Shown here in pieces: positions 8,237 to 16,765 of a stretch of 64,000 nt of DNA. The notes beneath the pieces were generated by a model that saw nothing but the letters and a program-made list of their open reading frames with translations, did not search any database and had not been told where the DNA came from. The translations under genes and the position numbers were made by a program. Source of the DNA: Ureibacillus thermophilus. GTDB lineage: Bacteria > Bacillota > Bacilli > Bacillales_A > Planococcaceae. Each line of letters starts with the position of its first letter. Position 1 is the first letter of the stretch. The stretch covers positions 2,117,651 to 2,181,650 of the forward strand of contig NZ_CP036528.1 in assembly GCF_004331915.1 (NCBI RefSeq), in the 5' to 3' direction.

Positions 8237-8409
8237 TGTAGACAAAGTCCCTAACTAGGGGCCAAATCTACAGGCTTTTTTTGTATAATAGGGATAGAAT
8301 TCTTGGTTAACGGGGGAAATTTAGGATGTTCAAGAATCTTAGAAAATGATGAGCAAAAAAAAGACAAACCCCAACTCAAATGAAGCATTTGAGTTGGGGT
8401 TTGTCGACA
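8237..8409 (+). mobile_element. Probable internally deleted insertion sequence (MITE-like), IS1182-like ends
   Basis: Imperfect terminal inverted repeats (TGTAGACAAAGTCCC at 8237-8251; complement of 8395-8409 is TGTCGACAAACCCCA, 12 of 15 identical) bound about 173 bases. Inside are a TATAAT box (8284-8289), a GGGGGA ribosome binding site and an ATG (8326) that opens a frame of only seven codons (MFKNLRK) before a stop, then a 20-bp perfect hairpin (8363-8382/8386-8405). This is what remains if a transposase gene is lost between its start and its terminator. The IS1182 assignment rests on the MFKN start and end pattern and is inference. Confidence 0.5.
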
Positions 8410-8472
8410 GTCTGAAACATCATTTTCTCCAAAGAGAAAATGATGTTTTTTTAGATTTGTCCCAACCTCTTC
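8410..8472 (-). repeat. Palindromic repeat element, copy 1 (partial)
   Basis: Contains hairpin AAACATCATTTTCTC (8415-8429) / GAGAAAATGATGTTT (8434-8448) with loop CAAA, followed by AGATTTGTCCCAACCTC (8453-8469). The same block occurs in opposite orientation at 44008-44067. The stretch 8221-8515 has no gene; it holds this repeat and the element at 8237-8409. Confidence 0.75.
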
Positions 8473-8515
8473 TCATGCATAGGATTGCTTGTACATTTCT
8501 TATTTATTTCCACTT

Positions 8516-9634
8516 TTAAATAAAAATAAACGGTTCTGTATTCACTTCAGATTCGATAAACTCCACATCTAGTTTTCCATCACAAAGGGCGGTCATTTTT
8601 TCTTTTACCCCTTTGATCATCACTTTTTCCACATGATGGCCAGGATCCACAATATTTAATCCTATGGCTTGGGCATCTTGAGCCACATGGAAATACATAT
8701 CTCCCGTTACAAACACATCCGCTCCGGCTCTTTTTGCAATATGGATATATTTATTTCCGTCTCCTCCAAGCACTGCAACTTTGGATACCGTTTCATTTTC
8801 TTTACCTACAATGCGCACCATTGGAACATTTAATCGCTCTTTTACATACTCCGCAAATTGCCGCAATGTCATTGTCTCTTTCAACGTGCCGATGCGCCCA
8901 ATGCCGTATTCATTTGTTTCCTGGGCCAATGTATAAAGGTCATAAGCAGGCTCTTCATATGGATGGGCATTCAACATGGCTTTTAAAATTCTATTTTTCA
9001 TGGATGTTGGAAAAACTACTTCGATTTTTTCTTCCTCTGTTGATTCAATCTCACCCACATCTCCAATGTATGGATTCGCCCCCTCTAACGGTCGGAAACG
9101 CCCTGTACCGGCTGTTGAATAGCTGCAGGAATCATAATTGCCGATTTTTCCAGCGCCTGCTTTTGCAAGAACATAGCGAAGCTCCTCTGCATGGTCAACC
9201 GGCACAAACACCGCAAGTTTCATTAAATGTTCGGAGTAGGTTTTTTCTAAAATTTCACGGTTTTCCAGTTCCAATGCATCCGCAAGCAAATCATTGACAC
9301 CGCCTTCCGCCACATCCAAGTTCGTATGGGCGGCATACACAGCAATATCATTTTTTATAAGCATTTCGTAAAGTTTCCCGCTAGGTGTGTCCGTTCTTAA
9401 ATTAGATAATTTGCGGAAAATGGGCGGATGATGGGCTATGATGAGCTGGCACCCTTTTTCAATGGCTTCATCGGCTACCTCTTCATTTACATCAAGCGTT
9501 ACTAATACCTTTGTCACTTCTTTATTCAACGTGCCGATTGCAAGACCGATTGGGTCATTTTCCATGCAAGCCAATTTTTTCGGCACCCAACTTTCAAACA
9601 GCTGAATGATTTCGTTCCCATTTGCTTTCTTCAT
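8516..9634 (-). CDS. yqfO: Nif3-like dinuclear metal center hexameric protein (YqfO)
   Basis: A 372-residue member of the Nif3/YqfO family, the long form in which a PII/CutA1-like domain (about residues 130-235) is inserted in the two-metal toroid domain. Metal-ligand regions are visible: IIAHHPPIF (near residue 66), AAHTNLDVAEGG (near 105) and, near the C-terminus, VDPGHHVEK. The biochemical function is not settled. ATG at 9632-9634 overlaps the trmK stop codon as ATGA, with GGAGGAGG upstream, giving translational coupling; the longer frame into trmK is not coding. The trmK-yqfO pair is conserved across Bacillales. Confidence 0.93.
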   Translation of the reverse strand: MKKANGNEIIQLFESWVPKKLACMENDPIGLAIGTLNKEVTKVLVTLDVNEEVADEAIEKGCQLIIAHHPPIFRKLSNLRTDTPSGKLYEMLIKNDIAVYAAHTNLDVAEGGVNDLLADALELENREILEKTYSEHLMKLAVFVPVDHAEELRYVLAKAGAGKIGNYDSCSYSTAGTGRFRPLEGANPYIGDVGEIESTEEEKIEVVFPTSMKNRILKAMLNAHPYEEPAYDLYTLAQETNEYGIGRIGTLKETMTLRQFAEYVKERLNVPMVRIVGKENETVSKVAVLGGDGNKYIHIAKRAGADVFVTGDMYFHVAQDAQAIGLNIVDPGHHVEKVMIKGVKEKMTALCDGKLDVEFIESEVNTEPFIFI

Positions 9635-10329
9635 GATTGGATGACCTCCTCCACTAGTGCAATGTGATGAAGCAATTCTTCCCGCTTCGCTATAATCTCC
9701 GGCGTTGATTCCGCTTTTTCCAGCGATTGAAGCACTTTTTTCCAATGCTTCACCTCATTGTTCCATTTTTTTAAAAATACATCCGATTTCTCTCGCAATA
9801 GATGTTTGCCCATTAATATTTCCGCTTCCGTTAATTCCATTTGTCCTCGCTCTAAAACGAGAATTTCATAAATCTTTGCATCTTCTTCGACAATGGCTTC
9901 GTCAATGATTTCCCATTGGTGAGCGAGCGCCCATTTGCGGATGAATTTGGCGTGTATGTTTGGCTGCAAAATTAGCCGGTGAACAGACTCCAGTTTTTCA
10001 GGATTTTTTTCGAGAATGGAGACGATTAATGAGCCCCCCATTCCGGCAATGGTAATGGTATCCACCCCATCGCTTTCTCCAATAGCTTCTAGCCCGTCCG
10101 CTAGCCTCACCGTAATGTGATCTTCTAATCCTTCTTCTTTCACTTTCTTTAAAGCCGATTGATAAGGCCCGTCCACAACTTCACCGGCAACAGCTTTTTG
10201 TACAATCCCTTTATGGACTAAATAACATGGCAAATAGGCATGGTCAGAACCGATATCTGCCACAATTGCTCCTTTTGGCACAAAGGAAGCTACTGTTTCA
10301 AGTCGTTTGGAAAGATTTTGTGCATTCAT
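9631..10329 (-). CDS. trmK: tRNA (adenine(22)-N1)-methyltransferase
   Basis: The 232-residue protein methylates N1 of A22 in the D-loop region of tRNAs, using S-adenosylmethionine. The Rossmann motif VADIGSDHAYLP (residues 23-34) and the NxPP-replacing TIAGMGG motif (near residue 97) are family hallmarks, followed by the C-terminal coiled-coil segment rich in Glu and Lys (about 165-230) typical of TrmK. Its stop codon overlaps the yqfO start. It is downstream of the cccA terminator but read from its own unit about 90 bases upstream of it in the opposite sense of coordinates. Confidence 0.95.
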   Translation of the reverse strand: MNAQNLSKRLETVASFVPKGAIVADIGSDHAYLPCYLVHKGIVQKAVAGEVVDGPYQSALKKVKEEGLEDHITVRLADGLEAIGESDGVDTITIAGMGGSLIVSILEKNPEKLESVHRLILQPNIHAKFIRKWALAHQWEIIDEAIVEEDAKIYEILVLERGQMELTEAEILMGKHLLREKSDVFLKKWNNEVKHWKKVLQSLEKAESTPEIIAKREELLHHIALVEEVIQS

Positions 10330-10382
10330 GATGTACCCGCCTTTATTGTTAATTTATGCCTCTTATTCATTATATAAAAAAA

Positions 10383-10416
10383 CAAATCCTTAGTCGCCTA
10401 TTGCAACTAAGGATTT
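10383..10416 (-). terminator. cccA terminator
   Basis: AAATCCTTAGT (10383-10393) / ACTAAGGATTT (10406-10416), 11 bp, then GTTTTTTTATA on the minus strand, directly beyond the cccA stop codon. Confidence 0.9.
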
Positions 10417-10422
10417 AAGAGA

Positions 10423-10773
10423 TTATTCTAAAGAACTGATGTATTCGGCAATTTTTTTCGCTTCGTCGCCAGTTTTCATTCCAGGTGTCATAGGAGTTCC
10501 TTCGATACCGTTTTCAAGAACATCCACGATACGATCCGCATCAAGTCCAGCGATTTGAGGACCCATGCCACCTTTTAAGTCTTGACCATGGCATCCAATA
10601 CAAGTTTGAACTAAAGCTGCTCCATCTTCTGCATCTGCAGTTTCAGTTGTTGCACCATCTGCACCTTCAGCAGCTTCTTTTTGTTTTTCGACACCATCTA
10701 ATGACAAGAAGAAGATAAGTGCGATACCCAATGCCATAATGAGGATATAAGGAACAATCGGGTTGTTTCTCAT
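10423..10773 (-). CDS. cccA: Cytochrome c-550, membrane-anchored
   Basis: A 116-residue small c-type cytochrome. Residues 7-25 form an uncleaved membrane anchor; a flexible Ala/Glu/Gly/Thr-rich linker (30-50) leads to the heme domain outside the membrane. The heme-binding motif is C58-I-G-C61-H62, and the distal ligand is a methionine in GTPMTPGM (M95 or M99). It carries electrons between the bc complex and terminal oxidase. Length matches B. subtilis CccA. It is a single gene between trmK and the rpoD region, with GAGGTTAAACAC upstream of ATG and a strong terminator. Confidence 0.95.
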   Translation of the reverse strand: MRNNPIVPYILIMALGIALIFFLSLDGVEKQKEAAEGADGATTETADAEDGAALVQTCIGCHGQDLKGGMGPQIAGLDADRIVDVLENGIEGTPMTPGMKTGDEAKKIAEYISSLE

Positions 10774-11025
10774 GTGTTTAACCTCCTTAATAATTCATGA
10801 ATACTATAAAATATATAGAATATAGCCAACAACCATTATTGTACTTCATATTTTATAAAACGAAAAGACCTAAACAGAAAGTTTTACAAGGAATGTAACA
10901 AATTCGACAATTTTTCACAATTTAGCTCTATCTTATAGTTTTTCATTTTCTTAAAAAAACGTTGGATTATTATTGTTTCAAATCCTCTTAAAATTATTTT
11001 AAGAAAATGAATGAAAAAATTCTCT

Positions 11026-11592
11026 TTATGAGAGGAAAAAGATTTGATATCCAATAATGATTAGTAATCCTAACACACCGGAAATTGTAAAATACAAAAG
11101 CTTCAATCTTGCGCCCGTTATCGTCCACATTAGGCAATTGGCAATAAGCAAAGAATATAAAACGACATTATTATTCTCAAAATAGACTAAGCTCACTTTC
11201 ACCGATATGCCAAAAATCAGCAATGCCGCTGCTACTTGCAAAATCGGTGTAATAAAATCATGTTTTTTTGCAAATTTATATGAATAAATGATCAATAGAA
11301 TGGCAACGATTCCAACAACAATTGCGCCAATCACAAAATAATAGGATGACAAGAAAAATAAGAGCGCTAAAAGGGCTATTGAAAATAAAAGAATTCCAAG
11401 GGCGAAAAGGCGTTTTTTGCGCTTTTCTTTCACTTTTATCGACTTTTTAAAACTAATATTTTCTTGTTCCTCGATGTCTTCGCCTTCCATATATAAAGTC
11501 AGCAAAAAATCGCAATATTGTTCTGGCAAAAGTTTATTTTGCTTCCAAAATAAGATTTCATTGATGATGATTTGTCTTTTAGGATTTTCCAT
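11026..11592 (-). CDS. Conserved membrane protein of unknown function, 188 aa
   Basis: An N-terminal soluble segment (residues 1-55, MENPKRQIIINEILFWKQNKLLPEQYCDFLL) resembles the short helical domain found before the membrane part of DUF2157-like proteins. About five predicted helices follow from residue 62 to the C-terminus. A gene of this kind sits next to rpoD-dnaG in related Bacillales, from memory. Function is unknown. It is a single-gene unit; the 252-base gap upstream (10774-11025 side belongs to cccA) is AT-rich without recognised elements. Confidence 0.7.
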   Translation of the reverse strand: MENPKRQIIINEILFWKQNKLLPEQYCDFLLTLYMEGEDIEEQENISFKKSIKVKEKRKKRLFALGILLFSIALLALLFFLSSYYFVIGAIVVGIVAILLIIYSYKFAKKHDFITPILQVAAALLIFGISVKVSLVYFENNNVVLYSLLIANCLMWTITGARLKLLYFTISGVLGLLIIIGYQIFFLS

Positions 11593-11705
11593 AAATATTC
11601 CCCGAAATGTTTAGTTATTTGTCTATATTTTATATGATTTTCTACTTTTCGACATCGATAGAAAGTAATAAATCTCTATGAAAATTTGTTAAAGTTTTCA
11701 TATAA

Positions 11706-11730
11706 AAAGGCACCCAATATGGGTACCTTT
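11706..11730 (-). terminator. rpoD operon terminator
   Basis: On the minus strand AAGGTACCC / GGGTGCCTT (one T-G wobble, 5-base loop) is followed by TTTTATATG, about 15 bases after the rpoD stop codon. Confidence 0.75.
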
Positions 11731-11744
11731 ACTTATAGGTAAAA

Positions 11745-12869
11745 TTATTCCAAGAAGTCTTTTAAACGTTTGCTTCGAGATGGATGGCGCAATTTTCTTA
11801 AAGCTTTTGCCTCAATTTGGCGAATACGTTCACGGGTTACACCGAAAACTTTGCCGACTTCTTCAAGGGTGCGCGTACGGCCATCATCTAATCCGAAACG
11901 AAGGCGAAGCACGTTTTCTTCACGGTCCGTTAATGTATCTAATACATCTTCAAGCTGTTCTTTTAATAATTCGTAAGCTGCGTGATCCGCTGGTGATTGC
12001 GCATCATGGTCTTCAATGAAATCACCTAAATGGGAATCGTCTTCTTCACCAATTGGTGTTTCAAGAGATACCGGTTCTTGAGCAATTTTTAGGATTTCCC
12101 GAACTTTCTCAGGCGTTAAATCCATTTCTTCTGCAATTTCTTCTGGTGTTGGTTCGCGGCCTAAGTCTTGCAATAATTGACGTTGAACACGTACTAATTT
12201 ATTGATTGTTTCTACCATATGAACTGGAATGCGGATTGTTCTCGCTTGATCAGCTATGGCACGGGTAATGGCTTGTCGAATCCACCAAGTAGCATACGTA
12301 GAAAATTTAAATCCTTTGCGGTGGTCGAATTTTTCAACCGCTTTAATTAACCCCATATTTCCTTCTTGAATTAAATCCAAGAACAGCATTCCGCGACCCA
12401 CGTATCGTTTTGCGATAGATACTACTAATCGCAAGTTTGCTTCTGCAAGTCTTTTTCGAGCTTCTTCATCACCTTGCTCAATACGCTTTGCTAATTCCGT
12501 TTCTTCTTCTGCAGTTAATAAGTCGACACGTCCAATTTCTTTTAAATACATTCGAACAGGGTCGTTAATTTTCACACCAGGAGGAACGCTTAAATCATTT
12601 AAATCAAATTCTTCTTCCAATTCTTCTTGTTTCGCGATCGCTTCTTCTTCGAACTCTTCTTTTCCTTCCACTCGAATATCATATTGGCTTTCTAATTCTT
12701 CTGCAAAGTGAAAGATCTCATCAGGTTCTAATTCAAATGGTTCTAGCTTTTTAGAAATTTCCTCCATGGAAATTCCATCATTTTTTGCTTTTTGTCGAAG
12801 AAAATTTTTCGCCTCTTCCAAATTTTTTTCTAAAATTTCTCTTGAACGTTCTGACAAATTGTCCGCCAT
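11745..12869 (-). CDS. rpoD: RNA polymerase primary sigma factor SigA (RpoD)
   Basis: The 374-residue housekeeping sigma factor. Region 1.1 is acidic and short (1-80); region 1.2/2 begins at [19 protein letters not shown], with region 2.4 in [18 protein letters not shown]; regions 3 and 4.2 end in the helix-turn-helix [30 protein letters not shown], which reads the -35 box. Length and layout match B. subtilis SigA (371 aa). RBS AGGAGGAAGG precedes ATG. It follows dnaG by 31 bases, forming the classical dnaG-rpoD macromolecular-synthesis operon. Confidence 0.98.
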   Translation of the reverse strand: MADNLSERSREILEKNLEEAKNFLRQKAKNDGISMEEISKKLEPFELEPDEIFHFAEELESQYDIRVEGKEEFEEEAIAKQEELEEEFDLNDLSVPPGVKINDPVRMYLKEIGRVDLLTAEEETELAKRIEQGDEEARKRLAEANLRLVVSIAKRYVGRGMLFLDLIQEGNMGLIKAVEKFDHRKGFKFSTYATWWIRQAITRAIADQARTIRIPVHMVETINKLVRVQRQLLQDLGREPTPEEIAEEMDLTPEKVREILKIAQEPVSLETPIGEEDDSHLGDFIEDHDAQSPADHAAYELLKEQLEDVLDTLTDREENVLRLRFGLDDGRTRTLEEVGKVFGVTRERIRQIEAKALRKLRHPSRSKRLKDFLE

Positions 12870-12900
12870 AAACCTTCCTCCTTATAAAAACCAATCTCAA

Positions 12901-14718
12901 TCAAATCGCAGATAAAGTTCTTTTCAGTTGAACCATTCGTTGAAAAAGCTCTAAAGCTTTATCATATTCGTGCATTCGTTCAGCTTCTTTGGAATCGTGC
13001 ATAAGCTTTTCTATTTCGAGCTCTAAGCGATGTTTTTTCAAATGTTTTAAACAATCTTGTATTTCAGCATCTTTATATTCTGGATCGCGTTCTACAAGCG
13101 CTGCTTCCATCACAATTTTCCGAAGTTCAGCATCATCTAAAATTTCAAGAAAACGCTGATAATCTGATGTTCCATGTTCTTCACAAAAGCCGATTAAGCG
13201 AACAAATACCGCAATATATTCATCATGTACAAAGGGCTGCGGATCATCGCTTTCTATAATGTGTTTTACTACTTCCATATCAGATAGCATATGAGAAAGA
13301 AGCAATCTTTCTGCACGTTTTGTGGCATTTAAATTTTTCGGATGAAAGTCGATACTTTTTATTGAGATGTTTTGGTCTGCTCGTTTATAATTTTTAGCAA
13401 AGTCAGCATCTAATTTTCTGAATTGTGCATAAATCGCCTCTTCCGAAACTTTTGTTTCCTTCGCCAATTCCTTTATATATAAGTCACGTTCGATAGGCGA
13501 TGTTCTACCAACTAATTGTTCAAGCACTTCTTGGATGTATTGTAGAATATCGTTTTCAAATTGGAAATTTTTGTTCCGTCGTGCATACATCATCATAAAT
13601 GACATGTATGCATGCGGTTTTTCAACCATCTGAACAAAAGATTCTGTACCATAATTTCGAATATACGCATCAGGATCTAACTGTTCAGGCAGTACGACGA
13701 CTTCAACCTCCATTTGTTCATTATATAATAACTCTGCAGCACGTTTCGCAGCTTCCCATCCAGCATGATCACCATCATAACAAATAACTACTTTTCGAAC
13801 TAAGCGTTTTAGCCTTGTGATATGCTCCTTTGTCAGGGAAGTGCCCATTGTTGCTACAGCGTTATCAATTCCCGCTTTATTTGCAGCAAGTACATCCATG
13901 AAACCTTCCATTAATATGGCTTGACGTTTTTTTCGAATTGAAGTTCTCGCCTTATCCAGGTTAAAAAGCACTTCACTTTTTCGAAAAATAGGAGTTTCGG
14001 GGCTGTTTAAATATTTCGCTTCTGATTCTTTCGGCTCAATTAAACGACCTGAAAAGCCAATCACCTTTCCAGATTCATTGCGAATTGGAAACATGATACG
14101 TCCTCGAAATCGGTCAAAATAAGTATGGTCATTTTCCCGTTGAATAATGAGCCCACATTCGACCATTTCATCTAAGGAAAAGCCTTTTCGCTGCAAAAGT
14201 ACTGTCACCGAATCCCCATTTGGCAATGAATATCCTATACCATTGGATTCGATATCTTCCCTTGTAAATCCTCTTTTGAATAAATAATTTAACGCTTTTT
14301 CACCATCTTCTGTGTTCATCAATAAATGATGGTAATACTCAGCAACAAATTGATGGGCGTCCAGCATATTTTCTTCTTTTTTTGAATAGCTGCGAAGACG
14401 GTTGTCCATACTTTGGTTTTGGATATCTATATGTATGCCGATGCGTTCTCCTAATTTCGAAACCGCTTCAGGAAAGGATACATTTTCGATATCCATGACA
14501 AAGGTAATCACATTTCCACCAGCACCACAACCAAAGCAATGGAAAATTTGTTTGTCTTCGGAAACGGAAAAAGAAGGTGTGTTTTCGTTATGGAATGGAC
14601 ATAACCCAAACCAGTTTCGACCTCTTTTTGTCAGCTGGATATATTCGCTGATGACATCGACTATATCCGACTCTGTTCGAATTTTTTCAATCAACTCTTC
14701 AGGGATTTTATTTACCAT
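12901..14718 (-). CDS. dnaG: DNA primase
   Basis: A 605-residue primase that lays down RNA primers at replication forks. The CHC2 zinc finger uses C40, H43, C61 and C64; the TOPRIM catalytic core contains the EGFMDVLAANKAG acidic motif and the VVICYDGDHAGWEAA DxD motif; the C-terminal ~150 residues are the helicase-binding domain. ATG at 14716-14718 matches the family N-terminus (MVNKIPEELIEKIR); the 46 in-frame codons upstream are AT-rich leader and lack homology. First gene of the dnaG-rpoD unit. The leader at 14719-14894 is very AT-rich with no definite promoter called. Confidence 0.97.
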   Translation of the reverse strand: MVNKIPEELIEKIRTESDIVDVISEYIQLTKRGRNWFGLCPFHNENTPSFSVSEDKQIFHCFGCGAGGNVITFVMDIENVSFPEAVSKLGERIGIHIDIQNQSMDNRLRSYSKKEENMLDAHQFVAEYYHHLLMNTEDGEKALNYLFKRGFTREDIESNGIGYSLPNGDSVTVLLQRKGFSLDEMVECGLIIQRENDHTYFDRFRGRIMFPIRNESGKVIGFSGRLIEPKESEAKYLNSPETPIFRKSEVLFNLDKARTSIRKKRQAILMEGFMDVLAANKAGIDNAVATMGTSLTKEHITRLKRLVRKVVICYDGDHAGWEAAKRAAELLYNEQMEVEVVVLPEQLDPDAYIRNYGTESFVQMVEKPHAYMSFMMMYARRNKNFQFENDILQYIQEVLEQLVGRTSPIERDLYIKELAKETKVSEEAIYAQFRKLDADFAKNYKRADQNISIKSIDFHPKNLNATKRAERLLLSHMLSDMEVVKHIIESDDPQPFVHDEYIAVFVRLIGFCEEHGTSDYQRFLEILDDAELRKIVMEAALVERDPEYKDAEIQDCLKHLKKHRLELEIEKLMHDSKEAERMHEYDKALELFQRMVQLKRTLSAI

Positions 14719-14894
14719 TCCATCACCAACTTTGTTGCTACATAACACAATTCGATAAAAAATGAAAAATCCCTTTAAAAAATCGACACAAAAAATTAAT
14801 TTTTTAAAATAATTGTTATAAATTATTTTTACCCCAATTTTATTATTATAAAACAATTTAATTAAAATTTCTATAACTATTTTATAAAAAAACG

Positions 14895-14919
14895 CAAAAA
14901 ACCTCCCTATAATCGGAGG
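14895..14919 (-). terminator. ppsR-ccpN unit terminator
   Basis: CCTCC (14902-14906) / GGAGG (14915-14919), flanked by additional partial pairing, followed on the minus strand by TTTTTTGCGTTTTTTT, immediately after the ppsR stop codon. Confidence 0.7.
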
Positions 14920-14922
14920 ATT

Positions 14923-15741
14923 TTACTTATTTTTTAATCGTTCTAATCGTTCGATTATATCATTAGCTGTTTCCTCAACAGCCTTATTGGTTACATCAAT
15001 TACTTCACAGCCTAATTTTTCAGCCACTTTGTAAAAATAAGCGATTTCTTTCTCGATCCGGTCTGTCCGAGCATACATTGCATCATCGCTTAAACCTAGC
15101 GCAATTAATCTTTCTTTTCGAATGATATTCAGTTTTTCCGGCGATATGACTAAACCAAAACATTTTCTTGGATCCACTTGAAACAATTCCTCAGGCGGTT
15201 CAACTTCAGGAACAATCGGAACATTGGCCACTTTATATCGCTTATGGGCCAAATACTGAGATAATGGAGTTTTGGAAGTCCGAGAGACACCAATTAACAC
15301 AACATCGCTTAATAAAATGCCTTTTGGATCGCGCCCGTCATCATATTTTACCGCAAATTCAATAGCTTCCACTTTTCGGAAATAATCTTCATCCAATTTA
15401 TGGACTAGTCCAGGTTCTTCTAGCGGGGCTTCTTGAAGCTTTTCGCTGAATAAAATAATCATCGGCCCCAATAAATCGATGCAAGCCACATTTAATTGTC
15501 GGCATAAACTGAGCATCAACTGACGCTTTTGTTTTTCTACTAGCGTAAAAACGATGATCGCATCTTGCATCACAGCAATTTCGACAATATTTTTTATATG
15601 GTCATCGCTGGATATGTGAGGAAATCGTTTTATAATGACGCCATCAAAATTAGGCCGAAATTGTGTTGCCGCTGCTTTTGCGGCTTGTTCTCCAGTTTCT
15701 CCTACCGAATCCGATACGACAAAAATTTTTAAGTTTTTCAA
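14923..15741 (-). CDS. ppsR: Pyruvate, phosphate dikinase regulatory serine/threonine kinase-phosphorylase (YqfL)
   Basis: The 272-residue DUF299 bifunctional enzyme adds and removes a phosphate on a threonine of PPDK/PEP synthase, switching gluconeogenic flux. The unusual P-loop G-V-S-R-T-S-K-T-P-L-S lies near residues 152-162, and the N-terminal VSDSVGETGE signature is present. In B. subtilis YqfL also counteracts the CcpN repressor; here ppsR lies 11 bases after ccpN, consistent with that partnership. RBS AAGAGGTGCGAATTTG precedes ATG. Whether the organism has PPDK or PEP synthase cannot be seen here. Confidence 0.93.
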   Translation of the reverse strand: MKNLKIFVVSDSVGETGEQAAKAAATQFRPNFDGVIIKRFPHISSDDHIKNIVEIAVMQDAIIVFTLVEKQKRQLMLSLCRQLNVACIDLLGPMIILFSEKLQEAPLEEPGLVHKLDEDYFRKVEAIEFAVKYDDGRDPKGILLSDVVLIGVSRTSKTPLSQYLAHKRYKVANVPIVPEVEPPEELFQVDPRKCFGLVISPEKLNIIRKERLIALGLSDDAMYARTDRIEKEIAYFYKVAEKLGCEVIDVTNKAVEETANDIIERLERLKNK

Positions 15742-15752
15742 ATTCGCACCTC

Positions 15753-16391
15753 TTACAAATCATTCGTTTCTGCTAATGAAATAAACGCTTTTGTAATATT
15801 TGTTTTCGTTATCCGACCGACAATCTCCAATCCATCTTCTCTTTCCTCGACAACCGGCAATGAATCGACTTGTCGATCAATCAGTTTTTTCGCAGCATGA
15901 ACGAGCGAATCATTTTTGTGGCAATATACGATATTAGGCATTCTTGTCATAATAATATGAACTGGAATTTTTGTTATCGCCTGAGTCCCGATGCTAGTAC
16001 GAAGCAAATCTTTTCTCGATAGAACCCCTTGTAGGCGGGATCGTTCATCCACTACAAATAATGTGCCTACATCTTCCAAAAACATTTGGCAAATGGCATC
16101 ATAAGCTGTCATATTTTCAGATACCACAACAGGCAAAGACTGAAAATCTTTTACTTTTAGATTCATCATGGATTCTGTTAGAGCTGCCATCGTTTTTTTT
16201 CCAGAATATATATAGCCAACTCTAGGTCTGGCATCTAGAAACCCTGCCATCGTTAAAATCGCTAAATCCGGACGCAGGGTTGCACGAGTTAAATTTAAGT
16301 GTTCAGCAATTTTTTCTCCGGTGATAGGACCCTTTTCTTTTACTATTTGAAGAATTTTATCTTGACGTTGATTGAGTTCTATTGGACTCAC
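15753..16391 (-). CDS. ccpN: Transcriptional repressor of gluconeogenic genes CcpN (YqzB)
   Basis: A 212-residue regulator: an N-terminal winged helix-turn-helix (about 5-55, HLNLTRATLRPDLAIL) and two CBS domains (about 75-205) that sense adenine nucleotides. CcpN represses gapB and pckA on glycolytic carbon. I take GTG at 16389-16391 (MSPIELNQRQ), because it matches the B. subtilis start and length; the longer frame begins with TTG at 16421, which lies upstream of the expected transcription start of the TATAAT box at 16424-16429. The ribosome binding site (GAGGCG) is unusually close to the GTG, so the start is not certain. Followed at 11 bases by ppsR. Confidence 0.92.
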   Translation of the reverse strand: MSPIELNQRQDKILQIVKEKGPITGEKIAEHLNLTRATLRPDLAILTMAGFLDARPRVGYIYSGKKTMAALTESMMNLKVKDFQSLPVVVSENMTAYDAICQMFLEDVGTLFVVDERSRLQGVLSRKDLLRTSIGTQAITKIPVHIIMTRMPNIVYCHKNDSLVHAAKKLIDRQVDSLPVVEEREDGLEIVGRITKTNITKAFISLAETNDL

Positions 16392-16423
16392 CGCCTCAAT
16401 TAGTGTTATACTTTTACTCAAAT

Positions 16424-16429
16424 ATTATA
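16424..16429 (-). promoter_or_regulatory. Probable -10 box of ccpN
   Basis: TATAAT on the minus strand, 33 bases upstream of the proposed GTG start; the -35 region (TAGCAA at 17-base spacing) is poor. Confidence 0.4.
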
Positions 16430-16524
16430 TACTATTTTTTTTATAATTGCTAAGAAAAGAACATCATGATAAAATAATGTCACAACTAAGCATTATAAAA
16501 ACTATATTAATATATTGAAGGCAA

Positions 16525-16735
16525 TGACAGGACTATAAGTATCTTTTCAACTGACAGCGAGTAGGGATGGTGAAAGCCTACACGAAAAGAGAAACGGCAT
16601 CCTGGAGCCATGTTCCAAAAAGAGGATTGCATTTCATTTTACGGAATGCAGTCAATCGGGGTGGAACCGCGGGTGTAGTACGCACTCGTCCCCGGGCTAT
16701 AATCGCCCGGAGACGAGTGCTTTTCTATTTTTCAT
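16525..16735 (+). promoter_or_regulatory. T-box riboswitch, glycine-type, controlling glyS
   Basis: Leader RNA of glyS. The T-box core GGGTGGAACCGCG is at 16659-16671. A transcription terminator follows: GCACTCGTC-C-CCGGGC (16682-16697) / GCCCGG-A-GACGAGTGC (16705-16720), then TTTTCTATTTTT. The T-box overlaps the antiterminator region; uncharged tRNA-Gly binding should favour read-through. Stem I is in about 16540-16620; a GGC triplet in AAACGGCATCC (16602) is the likely specifier codon, matching glycine. Fold boundaries are estimated by eye. Confidence 0.93.
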
Positions 16736-16765
16736 GAAAACTATAAATCAATAGGAGGAAACAAA

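Noticed and set aside
8221-8515. CRISPR-like or phage attachment site near the clustered palindromes
   Set aside because: The palindromes are different from each other and not regularly spaced repeats with unique spacers; better explained by IS-derived and palindromic repeats.
14719-14856. 46-codon extension upstream of dnaG
   Set aside because: Composition is AT-rich leader, not coding, and the family starts at MVNKIPEE.
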